IMG/VR virus record: IMGVR_UViG_3300024306_000049
Coordinates: 1 to 38,067 of that record
Reading direction: 5' to 3' (one strand)
DNA length: 38,067 nt
DNA from: a virus
Each line of letters begins with the position of its first letter. The stretch's first letter is position 1. Below the pieces are notes generated by a model. That model was not told the DNA's origin, did not search any database, and worked only from the letters and a program-made list of their open reading frames with translations. This document shows, piece by piece, positions 25,589-31,982 of this stretch. The position numbers and the translations under genes were made by a program.

Positions 25589-26515
25589 TTACCTGAACTC
25601 TGCTAAACGCTTATACGGCTCAAAATCGAAATGCTCATACAACTCATCCCAACATGTACAATCCCACGAACCACAAAACAGGCAACAAGTACATGAAGGA
25701 CAATGAGTAACAATCGCAGAAGCAGGAACAGCTTCCTGCAACTTGCATGTGTAGCAATCAATCAATGATTTATCTTCGCTGATGTATGTGGTGAAAACAT
25801 CGAACTGCTCAAAAATCTCATCAATGCGAGATTCGAGTTTGTCGTCACCAACTTCATCCCAAGATGCCATAGCAACATCACCATCGGCACCGGAATACGA
25901 TTCCATACTCCAACCACCATACGAACTGCCGTATGAACCCAACGAAGAATACACACGGCTGTACTGGTACGAATGGTTTGACCACCACATGTCTTGATCC
26001 CAATGACCATCAGACTCATTCAAAATATAAAAATCATATTTTGCATCATCATCAACAGTTAAAAAGACAAGCTTTGAACCCTTCGCCCAAGCCTCCAATT
26101 TCTTGAAGTACTCATCATCATCCAAAGCAGTAATGCCACCAACTGCCGGCATGATATCCTGGGCAAAGACCTTAGTATCCGAACGAACATCACCAGTAGG
26201 CATCTTCACCGGCAAAATACCGTTATGCCCCACCACACTAAGACGACTGTCACCTAGAAAAAACGGATGACAGTTATTGATATTCGTAGAACCATGCGTG
26301 GCCCACCTAAAGTGGAACATCGCATGACCCGGATTAGATTTACGCAACTCAGTAAACTGATCAGCAACCTGATCAAAATTCATACCATGACCAGTAAGAA
26401 TACGCTTACCAGTCGAGATGGCGAAACCAAAACCATCAGGATTATTGAATGCAGCGTTAGCGAAACGATCCAAATCCGGATTCACATATTCTGGAATAAA
26501 AGTCAACAAACACAT
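25589..26515 (-). CDS. Class II glutamine amidotransferase-like protein with Cys-rich tail
   Basis: A 308-residue protein. The N-terminus MCLLTF puts C2 at the chain start after Met removal, the nucleophile of Ntn-type (class II) glutaminases. NPDGFGFAI (25-33), FHFRWATHG (67-75) and VVGHNGIL (95-101) are the glutamine-binding and oxyanion motifs of that domain. The second half is Tyr/Ser/Gly-rich, and the last 55 residues hold nine cysteines (for example CPSCTCCLFC), probably zinc-binding. It would release ammonia from glutamine. It lies 12 bases downstream of the amidoligase, with AGGAGG before its ATG. Synthetase domains are absent, so a partner enzyme is expected. Confidence 0.82.
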   Translation of the reverse strand: MCLLTFIPEYVNPDLDRFANAAFNNPDGFGFAISTGKRILTGHGMNFDQVADQFTELRKSNPGHAMFHFRWATHGSTNINNCHPFFLGDSRLSVVGHNGILPVKMPTGDVRSDTKVFAQDIMPAVGGITALDDDEYFKKLEAWAKGSKLVFLTVDDDAKYDFYILNESDGHWDQDMWWSNHSYQYSRVYSSLGSYGSSYGGWSMESYSGADGDVAMASWDEVGDDKLESRIDEIFEQFDVFTTYISEDKSLIDCYTCKLQEAVPASAIVTHCPSCTCCLFCGSWDCTCWDELYEHFDFEPYKRLAEFR

Positions 26516-26527
26516 ACGGCCTCCTGA

Positions 26528-27583
26528 TTAACCGATAACACGCTCAGAGATACGCTGCGCAAGAATTGCGTAACGATCCTTGAACTCACCTTCATTGACC
26601 CAAGCCTTGAAAGAATCAAAAGCAAGAGCATTATTCTTCATTACATCCACAGTCGGAAGAGCCGCCGTATACCTGTAAGCAGCGTCAGCCATCTGAATAG
26701 CAGCCTGAACAGTCTCGACACGCAAAGACGGACGGAAGAAACGCAACTCAATCGTCGCACGATTACGCAAATTAATCGCACAATAACGATTATCATTTAT
26801 CGACTTAGCCTTAGCCATATCCATAAACGAATGCCCCGTCCGTGTGTCTTCGTCAAACCAACCCTGACGATTCAAGAAAGCCTTGATATCCCAAGACGCA
26901 TAACCAGACTCACGACCAGCAAACTTGATCATTTCCGCAGAGTTCTTATACATCAAATAAAAGAACTTAAACAAATGCTTCGGACCCGTAAACGCACTAC
27001 GAGACATATGCAAATGCAAACCACAAGAACGACGATTCCAAGCCTTGAAACTCAGATCACTCAAACCAGAAATGGCTTTCCAATTGAAATTGTGCATATA
27101 CCAATCCATAGTCATTGGCATCGTCACAATCTCGAAACCACTAGACAACGAACCATCATGCTTCAAATAAACCTGATCTTCTCCAAGCGAGTTGTAAACA
27201 TGATCCGCACCTTCTGCATACATGTATCCGCATGACTCGGTCTCAAGTTCCATGCCGATATACAGTTCTGTCGGCTTGCTTTGCGAAACATACAAAGCCC
27301 CATCCTCAAACTTGTAATCCAAACCGCTTGGCTGAGGCCAAGTAACCTTGCCATGCAAACCTGAATAAAAGTACATCGTGTCCGGACGATAACTGTAATC
27401 ATAGACACCGCAATCATCCATCATTTGACGCTCCTCATAGTAGCTTCGATCATCCAAGTGCTCGCCGTAGCAACCCTCACAACGCCATTCACCGTCATAA
27501 TCCGATGTGTAACGATCATCCGTGTGATACGACTCACCACATCCGTAACAATCGAAAACATCCTCATCATTTTCCTGTGGCAT
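26528..27583 (-). CDS. Amidoligase-family protein with N-terminal zinc finger
   Basis: A 351-residue protein. Residues 12-38 carry two CxxC pairs (CYGC, CEGC) in a treble-clef-like finger. ELYIGMELETE (E112, E114), YLKHDGSLSSGFEIVT (141-154), SCGLHLHMS (186-194) and a C-terminal YCAINLRNRATIELRFFRPS (267-286) match the glutamine-synthetase-fold amidoligases (COOH-NH2 ligases), in which the acidic residues hold metal and ATP. Such enzymes join a carboxyl to an amine, forming amide bonds on peptides, proteins or wall material. AGGAG precedes ATG 27583. The substrate is unknown. Confidence 0.85.
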   Translation of the reverse strand: MPQENDEDVFDCYGCGESYHTDDRYTSDYDGEWRCEGCYGEHLDDRSYYEERQMMDDCGVYDYSYRPDTMYFYSGLHGKVTWPQPSGLDYKFEDGALYVSQSKPTELYIGMELETESCGYMYAEGADHVYNSLGEDQVYLKHDGSLSSGFEIVTMPMTMDWYMHNFNWKAISGLSDLSFKAWNRRSCGLHLHMSRSAFTGPKHLFKFFYLMYKNSAEMIKFAGRESGYASWDIKAFLNRQGWFDEDTRTGHSFMDMAKAKSINDNRYCAINLRNRATIELRFFRPSLRVETVQAAIQMADAAYRYTAALPTVDVMKNNALAFDSFKAWVNEGEFKDRYAILAQRISERVIG

Positions 27584-27599
27584 TACATGCTCCTAATTT

Positions 27600-27794
27600 T
27601 CAGTAACCTACTTGACTTTCCTCGGGAAACCCTTGTTTTATAAGGGTTCCAGCGGCTTTCAACTGATCAGGCGTCAAACCTCTCCGAACAACAAACTCAA
27701 TGATTTCATCAATCGAAAAGTTCTCAGCCAACAACGGAAACTCAGATTCCAAATACTCTTTGAAATCAGAAAAATCACTTTGCGTCATGAGCAT
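27600..27794 (-). CDS. Small acidic helical protein, 64 aa
   Basis: The frame opens with ATG 27794; an in-frame ATG at 27788 (MTQSDF) is equally possible, and neither has a strong ribosome site. It overlaps the end of the upstream gene. The sequence is acidic and helical (FKEYLESEFPLLAENFSIDE), with a short basic segment in the middle (VVRRGLTPDQLKAAG). It directly precedes the amidoligase by 16 bases and could be a small partner of that module. No family was recognised. Confidence 0.6.
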   Translation of the reverse strand: MLMTQSDFSDFKEYLESEFPLLAENFSIDEIIEFVVRRGLTPDQLKAAGTLIKQGFPEESQVGY

Positions 27795-28113
27795 CCATCA
27801 AACGCATGTAGTAAAAACTACGCTTGTTTGCCCAATCATAATCAGCACGACACTCAACCGAAAAACCCAACGGCTCCAAATAAGACTGGAAGTTCTTTTT
27901 CGTCTGAGAAAAATGATTATAAACAGGCTGATTATTACAAGCAGCTTTCTTTGGATGCTGATACTCAACAACCCGAACCCACTGAGACTTGTTACGACAC
28001 AAAACCTCAAGCATCTTCGACATAGTAGAAACACGATGCTTTGGTTTCTTTATAGTTGGCTTAGGCTCCTCAACAACTTCAGTCACCTTGACCCTACGAT
28101 TTCTAATAGTCAT
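27775..28113 (-). CDS. Basic hypothetical protein, 112 aa
   Basis: ATG 28113 shares an A with the previous TAA, with AAGGAG ten bases before it. The N-terminal 30 residues are basic and probably disordered (RNRRVKVTEVVEEPKPTIKK). The rest is a compact basic domain with VLCRNKSQWVRVVEYQHPKK and SVECRADYDW. It resembles small phage DNA-binding or conserved hypothetical proteins, but I cannot assign a family. Early arm, co-transcribed with the amidoligase module. Confidence 0.65.
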   Translation of the reverse strand: MTIRNRRVKVTEVVEEPKPTIKKPKHRVSTMSKMLEVLCRNKSQWVRVVEYQHPKKAACNNQPVYNHFSQTKKNFQSYLEPLGFSVECRADYDWANKRSFYYMRLMDAHDAK

Positions 28114-28280
28114 TACTTATTCTCCTTGTACGCAGGGTGATTACGCATCACCCATTCTTTTGACAACCGCATGCTTTCATACTTGCGTTCCGATAAATAA
28201 TCCATAACACAAATCATCAACGGAAACACAACAGCCAAAACAAAAAACATCAACAAACCAAAAGACAAAACTTCAAACAT
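28113..28280 (-). CDS. Small membrane protein, 55 aa
   Basis: One long hydrophobic segment at residues 4-26 (VLSFGLLMFFVLAVVFPLMI), followed by a charged tail (MDYLSERKYESMRLSKEW). ATG 28280 is preferred over an in-frame TTG at 28295 because GGGTGGG lies directly upstream. One-pass, probably cytoplasmic C-terminus. It might be an early inner-membrane modifier or superinfection-exclusion type protein; this is speculation from its form only. Confidence 0.6.
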   Translation of the reverse strand: MFEVLSFGLLMFFVLAVVFPLMICVMDYLSERKYESMRLSKEWVMRNHPAYKENK

Positions 28281-28337
28281 GACCCACCCGATCAAAATAA
28301 ACCCGACCCGAAAAACCCCTGGAACTTGATGAAAGGC

Positions 28338-28382
28338 GTGGGGGCTCGACGGTAGAAAGGGGAAGAACCGTCAAGCCCCCAC
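28338..28382 (-). terminator. Long GC-rich hairpin in early arm
   Basis: Bases 28338-28353 pair with 28367-28382 over 16 positions with one C-A mismatch, around a 13-base purine-rich loop (plus strand). It lies in the 156-base gap between the 130-residue gene and the small membrane protein. There is no T-run next to it, so it is a U-less terminator/attenuator or an RNA processing element. Nothing else was seen in this gap. Confidence 0.7.
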
Positions 28383-28436
28383 AAGACCGGACAGCGAGAG
28401 AACCACCAACTCACTGCCCAGTCAGAAACACAATCG

Positions 28437-28829
28437 TTATCCCTTGAACTTGGTAAACGACTGTGACGCAATCCCAGAAGGTGGCTGGACAACCAACTCA
28501 CGGTCGAAACGAATACGCTGTTTCGGATTCTCGTGAGCAATCATGTCGCCCTCAGCATTCTCCCAATGGGTCTCAAGATCACCAACACTCACAATGTTAC
28601 GCACCCACAACGAGAAACCTGCGCTGATCTTGTTCTGCTTGATGAACTCATAATTCACCCAAGCCTCACGACGCACACCATCCTCGACGATGAACGAAAC
28701 ATTCGCATTAGTAGCACCCTGCTTACGAGGCGCATTCAAACCAGCAATAATCAACTGGCTGAAATCCGTTACATCAATCTGATCACCATCAATATCTTCA
28801 ATGATGATTCTTTCCTGAACTGAACTCAT
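28437..28829 (-). CDS. Hypothetical protein, 130 aa
   Basis: ATG 28829 is supported by AAAGGAG upstream; the open extension to 28916 crosses a hairpin and is rejected. It is acidic at the N-terminus (SVQERIIIEDIDGDQIDVTD), then mixed alpha/beta (ANVSFIVEDGVRREAWVNYE, SAGFSLWVRNIVSVGDLETH) and ends polar. The fold looks like a small beta-barrel, but no family was recognised. It is flanked by hairpins on both sides, so it may have its own transcript level. Confidence 0.7.
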   Translation of the reverse strand: MSSVQERIIIEDIDGDQIDVTDFSQLIIAGLNAPRKQGATNANVSFIVEDGVRREAWVNYEFIKQNKISAGFSLWVRNIVSVGDLETHWENAEGDMIAHENPKQRIRFDRELVVQPPSGIASQSFTKFKG

Positions 28830-28852
28830 ATATTCTCCTTTTTCTGTTTTGA

Positions 28853-28890
28853 GATCATCTTGCCCCACGCCCTCGTGGGGGCAAGTGATC
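28853..28890 (-). terminator. Hairpin between early genes
   Basis: GATCA(T)CTTGCCCCACG pairs with CGTGGGGGCAAGTGATC around a CCCT loop: about 16 pairs with two single-base bulges. It sits between the stop of the 119-residue gene (28897) and the start of the 130-residue gene (28829). No U-tail on the minus strand. Confidence 0.7.
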
Positions 28891-28896
28891 GAATGA

Positions 28897-29256
28897 TTAC
28901 TGTTTCTGTACTGCATCTTTCACTAAACTGAACGACCAACGAGCATCCCCATCACCCCATTCAGGGTCATAAACACGCTGAAGATCATGAGACAAATCAT
29001 CATCATGCACAAAGTCACGATCAAACTCATTTATCTCATAAATATCCCCCACCTGAGACTCACGGCGCAAACCCTCCCAATACAACTCACACGCCTGCTC
29101 AATCTCCCACAAACTAAGCCCATCCGCAGTCAAGCCCTGCTCGGCAAACGCTCTGTGGAAGTAACGCTCAGTAAACGGGAAACGGTCATCGACGGGCGGA
29201 CGAGAAGAATCTGCGTACACACGCCGTGGTTTATTGTTCAATGACTTAATAGCCAC
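28897..29256 (-). CDS. Hypothetical acidic protein, 119 aa
   Basis: GTG 29256 has AAAGGA seven bases upstream; the open frame back to 29310 runs through a hairpin, so the shorter start is used. The N-terminus is basic (VAIKSLNNKPRRVYADSSRP), then helices (FTERYFHRAFAEQGLTADGL, WEIEQACELYWEGLRRESQ) and a very acidic region (NEFDRDFVHDDDLSHDL). No motif identifies a function. Confidence 0.65.
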   Translation of the reverse strand: MAIKSLNNKPRRVYADSSRPPVDDRFPFTERYFHRAFAEQGLTADGLSLWEIEQACELYWEGLRRESQVGDIYEINEFDRDFVHDDDLSHDLQRVYDPEWGDGDARWSFSLVKDAVQKQ

Positions 29257-29283
29257 CTGAATATCCTTTCTGACGAGAGCGAA

Positions 29284-29311
29284 CTTGGGGCGCCGACTAG
29301 GACGCCCCAAG
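29284..29311 (-). terminator. Perfect 9-bp GC hairpin
   Basis: CTTGGGGCG (29284-29292) pairs exactly with CGCCCCAAG (29303-29311) around a 10-base loop. It lies between the stop of the coiled-coil gene (29328) and the GTG at 29256. The role is as for the other early hairpins: partial termination or RNA processing. Confidence 0.65.
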
Positions 29312-29327
29312 AACGCTCGTTTTCTGT

Positions 29328-29531
29328 TTACTTTCCGTACATATCCAGTACGGCAACAATCTCGTTCTCCAAGGAACGAATCTTTGCTTGCGCTTCAGCG
29401 AACTTGACCATCCAATGCATTGACGCATCAGACAACTTTTTGTTGTTCTCACGCAACTCTTGGATAATCAGATCCTGTTCCAGAATCAGACGCTCCGTAT
29501 CTCTTGGTGAATTCAACTCCCACACTTTCAT
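29328..29531 (-). CDS. Short coiled-coil protein, 67 aa
   Basis: ATG 29531 has AAAGGGGAAG just upstream and follows the 28-residue gene directly. Almost the whole chain is helical, with heptad spacing (LILEQDLIIQELRENNKKL, then FAEAQAKIRSLENEIVAVLD). Probably a dimer. It could be an adaptor or inhibitor of a host protein, but this is only suggested by the form. Confidence 0.65.
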   Translation of the reverse strand: MKVWELNSPRDTERLILEQDLIIQELRENNKKLSDASMHWMVKFAEAQAKIRSLENEIVAVLDMYGK

Positions 29532-29618
29532 TTACTTCCCCTTTCCTGGGAACATTAGATGAATAGAAATTGCGACCACAGCCACCCACACGAGGGCGAA
29601 CTTTTGCTCATAGGACAT
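29532..29618 (-). CDS. Mini membrane protein, 28 aa
   Basis: ATG 29618 has a strong GGAGGTC ribosome site eight bases upstream. The product begins MSYEQKFALVWV and has one hydrophobic segment (ALVWVAVVAISIHLMF) with a basic end (PGKGK). Its stop touches the next gene's start. The open frame that extends upstream is the out-of-frame shadow of the 54-residue gene. Small size, but site and spacing support it. Confidence 0.6.
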   Translation of the reverse strand: MSYEQKFALVWVAVVAISIHLMFPGKGK

Positions 29619-29772
29619 TATCTTTGACCTCCTGTTGATCTCGCAGAATTGCCTCGTGAAGACAATCAACGAATCTTTGGAACATGACAGTATCTGACTG
29701 GTTTTCTTGGTAGCACCCATACCAGAATCTTGCTTCGGCAAGGCACACCTGAACGGTTCTTTCTTCAAACAT
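29608..29772 (-). CDS. Small hypothetical protein, 54 aa
   Basis: A short frame from ATG 29772 (AGGAGG five bases upstream) to TGA 29610-29608, overlapping the mini membrane gene by 11 bases. The product has a Cys-containing helical centre (VCLAEARFWYGCYQENQ, then FQRFVDCLHEAILRD). Three cysteines without a clear metal pattern. Strong ribosome site and junctions support it; function unknown. Confidence 0.65.
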   Translation of the reverse strand: MFEERTVQVCLAEARFWYGCYQENQSDTVMFQRFVDCLHEAILRDQQEVKDNVL

Positions 29773-29822
29773 AACTACCTCCTGATAGTTGGGCAGTTTA
29801 GAGACATGCCCAGGTCGACGGG

Positions 29823-30107
29823 TTAGAACAGAATGCTGGTTGGATCTGAAATGAACTCAATCATGACAGCCATGTCATCACCAAGCGACTCCAAGAACCC
29901 AAGACCGAACTCGTCAGCCACAGCATCAGCAGAAGTGCCATACAGCATCTCCAAACGCTCCATCAGGAACTCCTGACCAGCATCGTAGATCTCATGGATC
30001 TCCAACTCATACTCAGAAACCTCGAAGTCCGTGTACTCGGACTCCTCGTGTTGCTGTTGTTCCAACATGACACTTACCTCCTGTTCAACTTCATCAATAA
30101 ATGACAT
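29823..30107 (-). CDS. Very acidic hypothetical protein, 94 aa
   Basis: ATG 30107 follows AAAGGTAAAG. Extremely rich in Glu and Asp (for example EVEQEVSVMLEQQQHEESEY), with a hydrophobic C-terminal part (DEFGLGFLESLGDDMAVMIE). The charge is like that of phage DNA-mimic or host-enzyme inhibitors, but composition alone is weak evidence. A short 6-bp inverted repeat (29790-29812) lies after its stop. Confidence 0.65.
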   Translation of the reverse strand: MSFIDEVEQEVSVMLEQQQHEESEYTDFEVSEYELEIHEIYDAGQEFLMERLEMLYGTSADAVADEFGLGFLESLGDDMAVMIEFISDPTSILF

Positions 30108-30136
30108 TGCTTTACCTTTCGTTTAGTGGTTGATAA

Positions 30137-30343
30137 TTACAACTGGACACCCAAAGTGTCAGCAACAACTGACCTGACCTGCTCAAGATTCCCTATCTCT
30201 TTATCCAAGTTGGATTCCACAGTGGCCAAAGCACCACGAACCAACTGGAACTGACTCATCAGATTCCAACTCGCTCGACGCAACTCGTCCACAGACATTT
30301 GCTCAATTTCATCATTAGTAGGAACATGGATTTCAACTGACAT
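30137..30343 (-). CDS. Small acidic helical protein, 68 aa
   Basis: ATG 30343 is preceded by ACGGAG. It has an N-terminal beta piece (VEIHVPTNDEIEQM), then helices (VDELRRASWNLMSQFQLVRG, ATVESNLDKEIGNLEQVRSV). It is the first gene after the inverted-repeat and G-rich region, so it is probably strongly expressed early. Function unknown. Confidence 0.65.
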   Translation of the reverse strand: MSVEIHVPTNDEIEQMSVDELRRASWNLMSQFQLVRGALATVESNLDKEIGNLEQVRSVVADTLGVQL

Positions 30344-30383
30344 AACTTACTCCGTATCTCTAGTGGTTTATAAGAGAAACCAT

Positions 30384-30476
30384 AACCCAACAAATGGGTT
30401 CTGATTTCGTGAATACGAATCAGAACACATTCGCCAAACACACACAACACGCCATAGCCAAGACCCCAAATGGGGT
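30384..30476. repeat. Cluster of three inverted repeats upstream of early genes
   Basis: Three consecutive small hairpins: AACCCA/TGGGTT at 30384-30400, CTGATTtCGT/ACGAATCAG at 30401-30423 (one bulge), and ACCCC-AAAT-GGGGT at 30463-30476. They lie 40-130 bases upstream of the first start of the main early block (30343). Possible operators, promoter elements or an origin-like structure. No clear -35/-10 pair was found; TATAAA on the minus strand near 30373 is the best -10 candidate. Confidence 0.5.
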
Positions 30477-30480
30477 TGAT

Positions 30481-30690
30481 CTTTTATCGGGGTGGGGGCA
30501 CGGGTGTTTGTGCTGTTAGGTGGCGTTATGTGGGTGGTTATTGTGTTCTGTATCTGGTGGGGGGCATGGGGGGGTGGGGGGTCTACAACATTATGGATGG
30601 TATCGGCTCGTGGCGAGAGCGGTTTGTGTTGAGATAGGGGTGGGGGTGTTAAATTATGGATGCGGGCCTTTTAATATAAGGCTTTTGGGG
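30481..30690. other. G-rich noncoding region (plus strand) with G6/G7 runs and a repeated 10-mer
   Basis: No convincing gene lies here. The plus strand has runs of five to seven G, densest at 30557-30581 (G6-CAT-G7-T-G6), a pattern able to form a quadruplex. The minus strand, read by leftward transcription, is C-rich and G-poor, as in Rho loading sites. ATTATGGATG occurs at 30590-30599 and 30653-30662 (63 bases apart). A 5-bp stem (GCCTT/AAGGC, 30666-30682) is followed by TTTT on the plus strand. Confidence 0.6.
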
Positions 30691-31110
30691 TTATCGGGGG
30701 CGTCTTGCGTTGCGTCCTGCTGTTTTTGCTGCTTTTGTGTTCGCAATGAATTGCTTGCCCTGTTTGGATCCAGCTATCTTTTTGCGGTTTGTTGCGGCTT
30801 TTTGGGCTGGGCTGAGTTTGTTCCAGGCGGCGTCTGGTAGGTAGCGTGTGGTTCCGCCTGGTCTGGCGGCTGGTTTGCCGTCTGAGGTGCGCCATTTTTC
30901 TTTGGTCCATTTGGTGAGGTTTGATTGGGCTTGGGTTTTGGGGCCTGTGTAGCCTCCGCCTGCTTTTTCGTAGCGTTGGTTGGCTATTTGGGCTTTGCGT
31001 GCGGACCATTGTCCGGGTTTTCCGCCTTGTGAGCCTGCTTTGACTTGGCTGACGATGCGTTTTCTGAGTGTTGGCTTGTTGTATGCCACGTTCAGCTGCC
31101 TTTTATCCAT
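30691..31110 (-). CDS. Basic DUF5872-like protein, 139 aa
   Basis: ATG 31110 (MDKRQLNVAYNKPTLRKR) lies inside the end of the upstream gene (19-base overlap). The chain is very basic: a GGKPGQWSARKAQIANQRYE block, then LTKWTKEKWRTSDGKPAARP, YLPDAAWNKLSPAQKAATNR and GSKQGKQFIANTK. That order (Trp-Gly, then DAAW-KLS-, then RKK, then -QF-NT) resembles the phage and viral family annotated DUF5872 (from memory). It probably binds nucleic acid. It is one of two leftward genes separated from the rest by the G-rich gap. Confidence 0.7.
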   Translation of the reverse strand: MDKRQLNVAYNKPTLRKRIVSQVKAGSQGGKPGQWSARKAQIANQRYEKAGGGYTGPKTQAQSNLTKWTKEKWRTSDGKPAARPGGTTRYLPDAAWNKLSPAQKAATNRKKIAGSKQGKQFIANTKAAKTAGRNARRPR

Positions 31111-31409
31111 TTCTTGTTTTTGGGTTGGGCTGTGTCTTTGGGGGACCATTTGACTCGATCTGCCCAGTATGCGGCACTTAGGGGTCCTCGTGCAATGTTT
31201 TTGGCGTGTCGTGATTTGAATGCTTCTCGTTGGCCGGCGGTCTGGTTGGTGCGGACGCCTTGCTGTCCGAAACGGATTGTTTTGATCTGTCCGCCTGATT
31301 TAGCTACAACGATGTGTGATTTGGTTGGGTGTCCTGGGGTTCGTTTTGGTTTGTTGTATCCTGTGACGCCGGCTCTGGCGAGCCGTGGGTCTTTTCTGCT
31401 TGTTGCCAT
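31092..31409 (-). CDS. Basic DUF6321-like protein, 105 aa
   Basis: ATG 31409 has GAAGGAAC upstream. The sequence KDPRLARAGVTGYNKPKRTP, then HIVVAKSGGQIKTIRFGQQG, SRHAKNIARGPLSAAYW and ADRVKW resembles a small basic protein family common in phages and annotated DUF6321 (from memory). Its activity is unknown. It is the first leftward gene after the divergent region and lies just below a hairpin and paired C7 tracts, so it is probably among the first messages made. Confidence 0.75.
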   Translation of the reverse strand: MATSRKDPRLARAGVTGYNKPKRTPGHPTKSHIVVAKSGGQIKTIRFGQQGVRTNQTAGQREAFKSRHAKNIARGPLSAAYWADRVKWSPKDTAQPKNKKWIKGS

Positions 31410-31438
31410 TGTTTGTTCCTTCGGACTGTGGTCGTAAC

Positions 31439-31461
31439 CCTCGCCCCACCCTGGGGTGAGG
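31439..31461. promoter_or_regulatory. Hairpin in the divergent region
   Basis: CCTCGCCCCA (31439-31448) pairs with TGGGGTGAGG (31452-31461) around a CCC loop: ten pairs including one G-T. It lies 29 bases upstream of the leftward start 31409 and 86 bases upstream of the rightward small terminase start. It may be an operator between the early and late promoters or a leader stem in either transcript. Confidence 0.6.
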
Positions 31462-31480
31462 CATCGGGTACATGTTTGCC

Positions 31481-31504
31481 TTCCCCCCCTATAGTCCCCC
31501 CCTT
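31481..31504. repeat. Mirror repeat with C7 tracts around TATAGT
   Basis: TTCCCCCCCT (31481-31490) and TCCCCCCCTT (31495-31504) are exact mirror images with ATAG between them. The overlap reads TATAGT, a possible -10 box for the rightward late transcript (small terminase start 44 bases downstream). Pyrimidine mirror repeats can form triplex (H-) DNA. It resembles the element at 23574-23595. Confidence 0.55.
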
Positions 31505-31547
31505 CCGTTACATTGCGTTCACAGGTAACAAAGTGGGTTTATTGTTG

Positions 31548-31982
31548 ATGAATCAGAATGACGAACTAGAGCTTAGTGCACAGCAGACACAGTATTTGGA
31601 TTGGCTGTGTACTGCTCCTAGTGAGCGTGTTCCGCCTTCGAAGCATAAGATGGCTGTTCATTTGGGGGTGAATGAGACTACGTTGCGTCGTTGGGAGAAG
31701 CGTGAGCCGTTTTTGTCTTTGTGGAAGGCGAAGGTGGATGATATTCAGGGTTCTCCGGAGCGTACTCAGCGTCTTTTGGATACGTTGTATTCTAAGGCTT
31801 TGGAGGGTGATACGAAGTCTGCTCAGTTGTATTTGCAGGCTACGAATCGTATGGCTCCTGCGACGGTGACGGTTCAGTCTTCTAAGCAGGCTTCTCAGTT
31901 GTCTGATGAGGAGTTGGATCAGTTGATTGCTGCTGTTGCTGAGCGTGAGAAGTCGGCCAGGGCTCAGTTGAGGGTGGTATGA
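31548..31982 (+). CDS. terS: Terminase small subunit
   Basis: A 144-residue protein. SAQQTQYLDWLCTAPSERVP, then SKHKMAVHLGVNETTLRRWE, is the N-terminal helix-turn-helix that recognises the packaging site in small terminases. The next helices (FLSLWKAKVDDIQ, LLDTLYSKALEGDTKSAQLY) form the oligomer core, and an acidic C-terminus (DEELDQLIAAVAEREKS) may contact the portal or large subunit. ATG 31548 is chosen; the open frame upstream (to 31329) crosses the divergent control region. It is the first gene of the late arm. The large subunit is at 36780, unusually far for a terminase pair. Confidence 0.8.
   Translation: MNQNDELELSAQQTQYLDWLCTAPSERVPPSKHKMAVHLGVNETTLRRWEKREPFLSLWKAKVDDIQGSPERTQRLLDTLYSKALEGDTKSAQLYLQATNRMAPATVTVQSSKQASQLSDEELDQLIAAVAEREKSARAQLRVV

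Noticed and set aside
28292-28540. An 82-codon minus-strand frame covering the 28338-28382 hairpin
   Set aside because: It runs across the long stem and overlaps the better-supported gene at 28437-28829 in another frame; no ribosome site.
29790-29812. A 6-bp inverted repeat (TGGGCA/TGCCCA) after the acidic early gene
   Set aside because: Too short, with an 11-base loop, to call as a terminator on its own; mentioned only beside the gene.
30520-30840. A 106-codon plus-strand frame over the G-rich gap
   Set aside because: Its composition (Gly/Cys/Trp) only reflects the G-rich DNA; no ribosome site, and its end overlaps the DUF5872-like gene.
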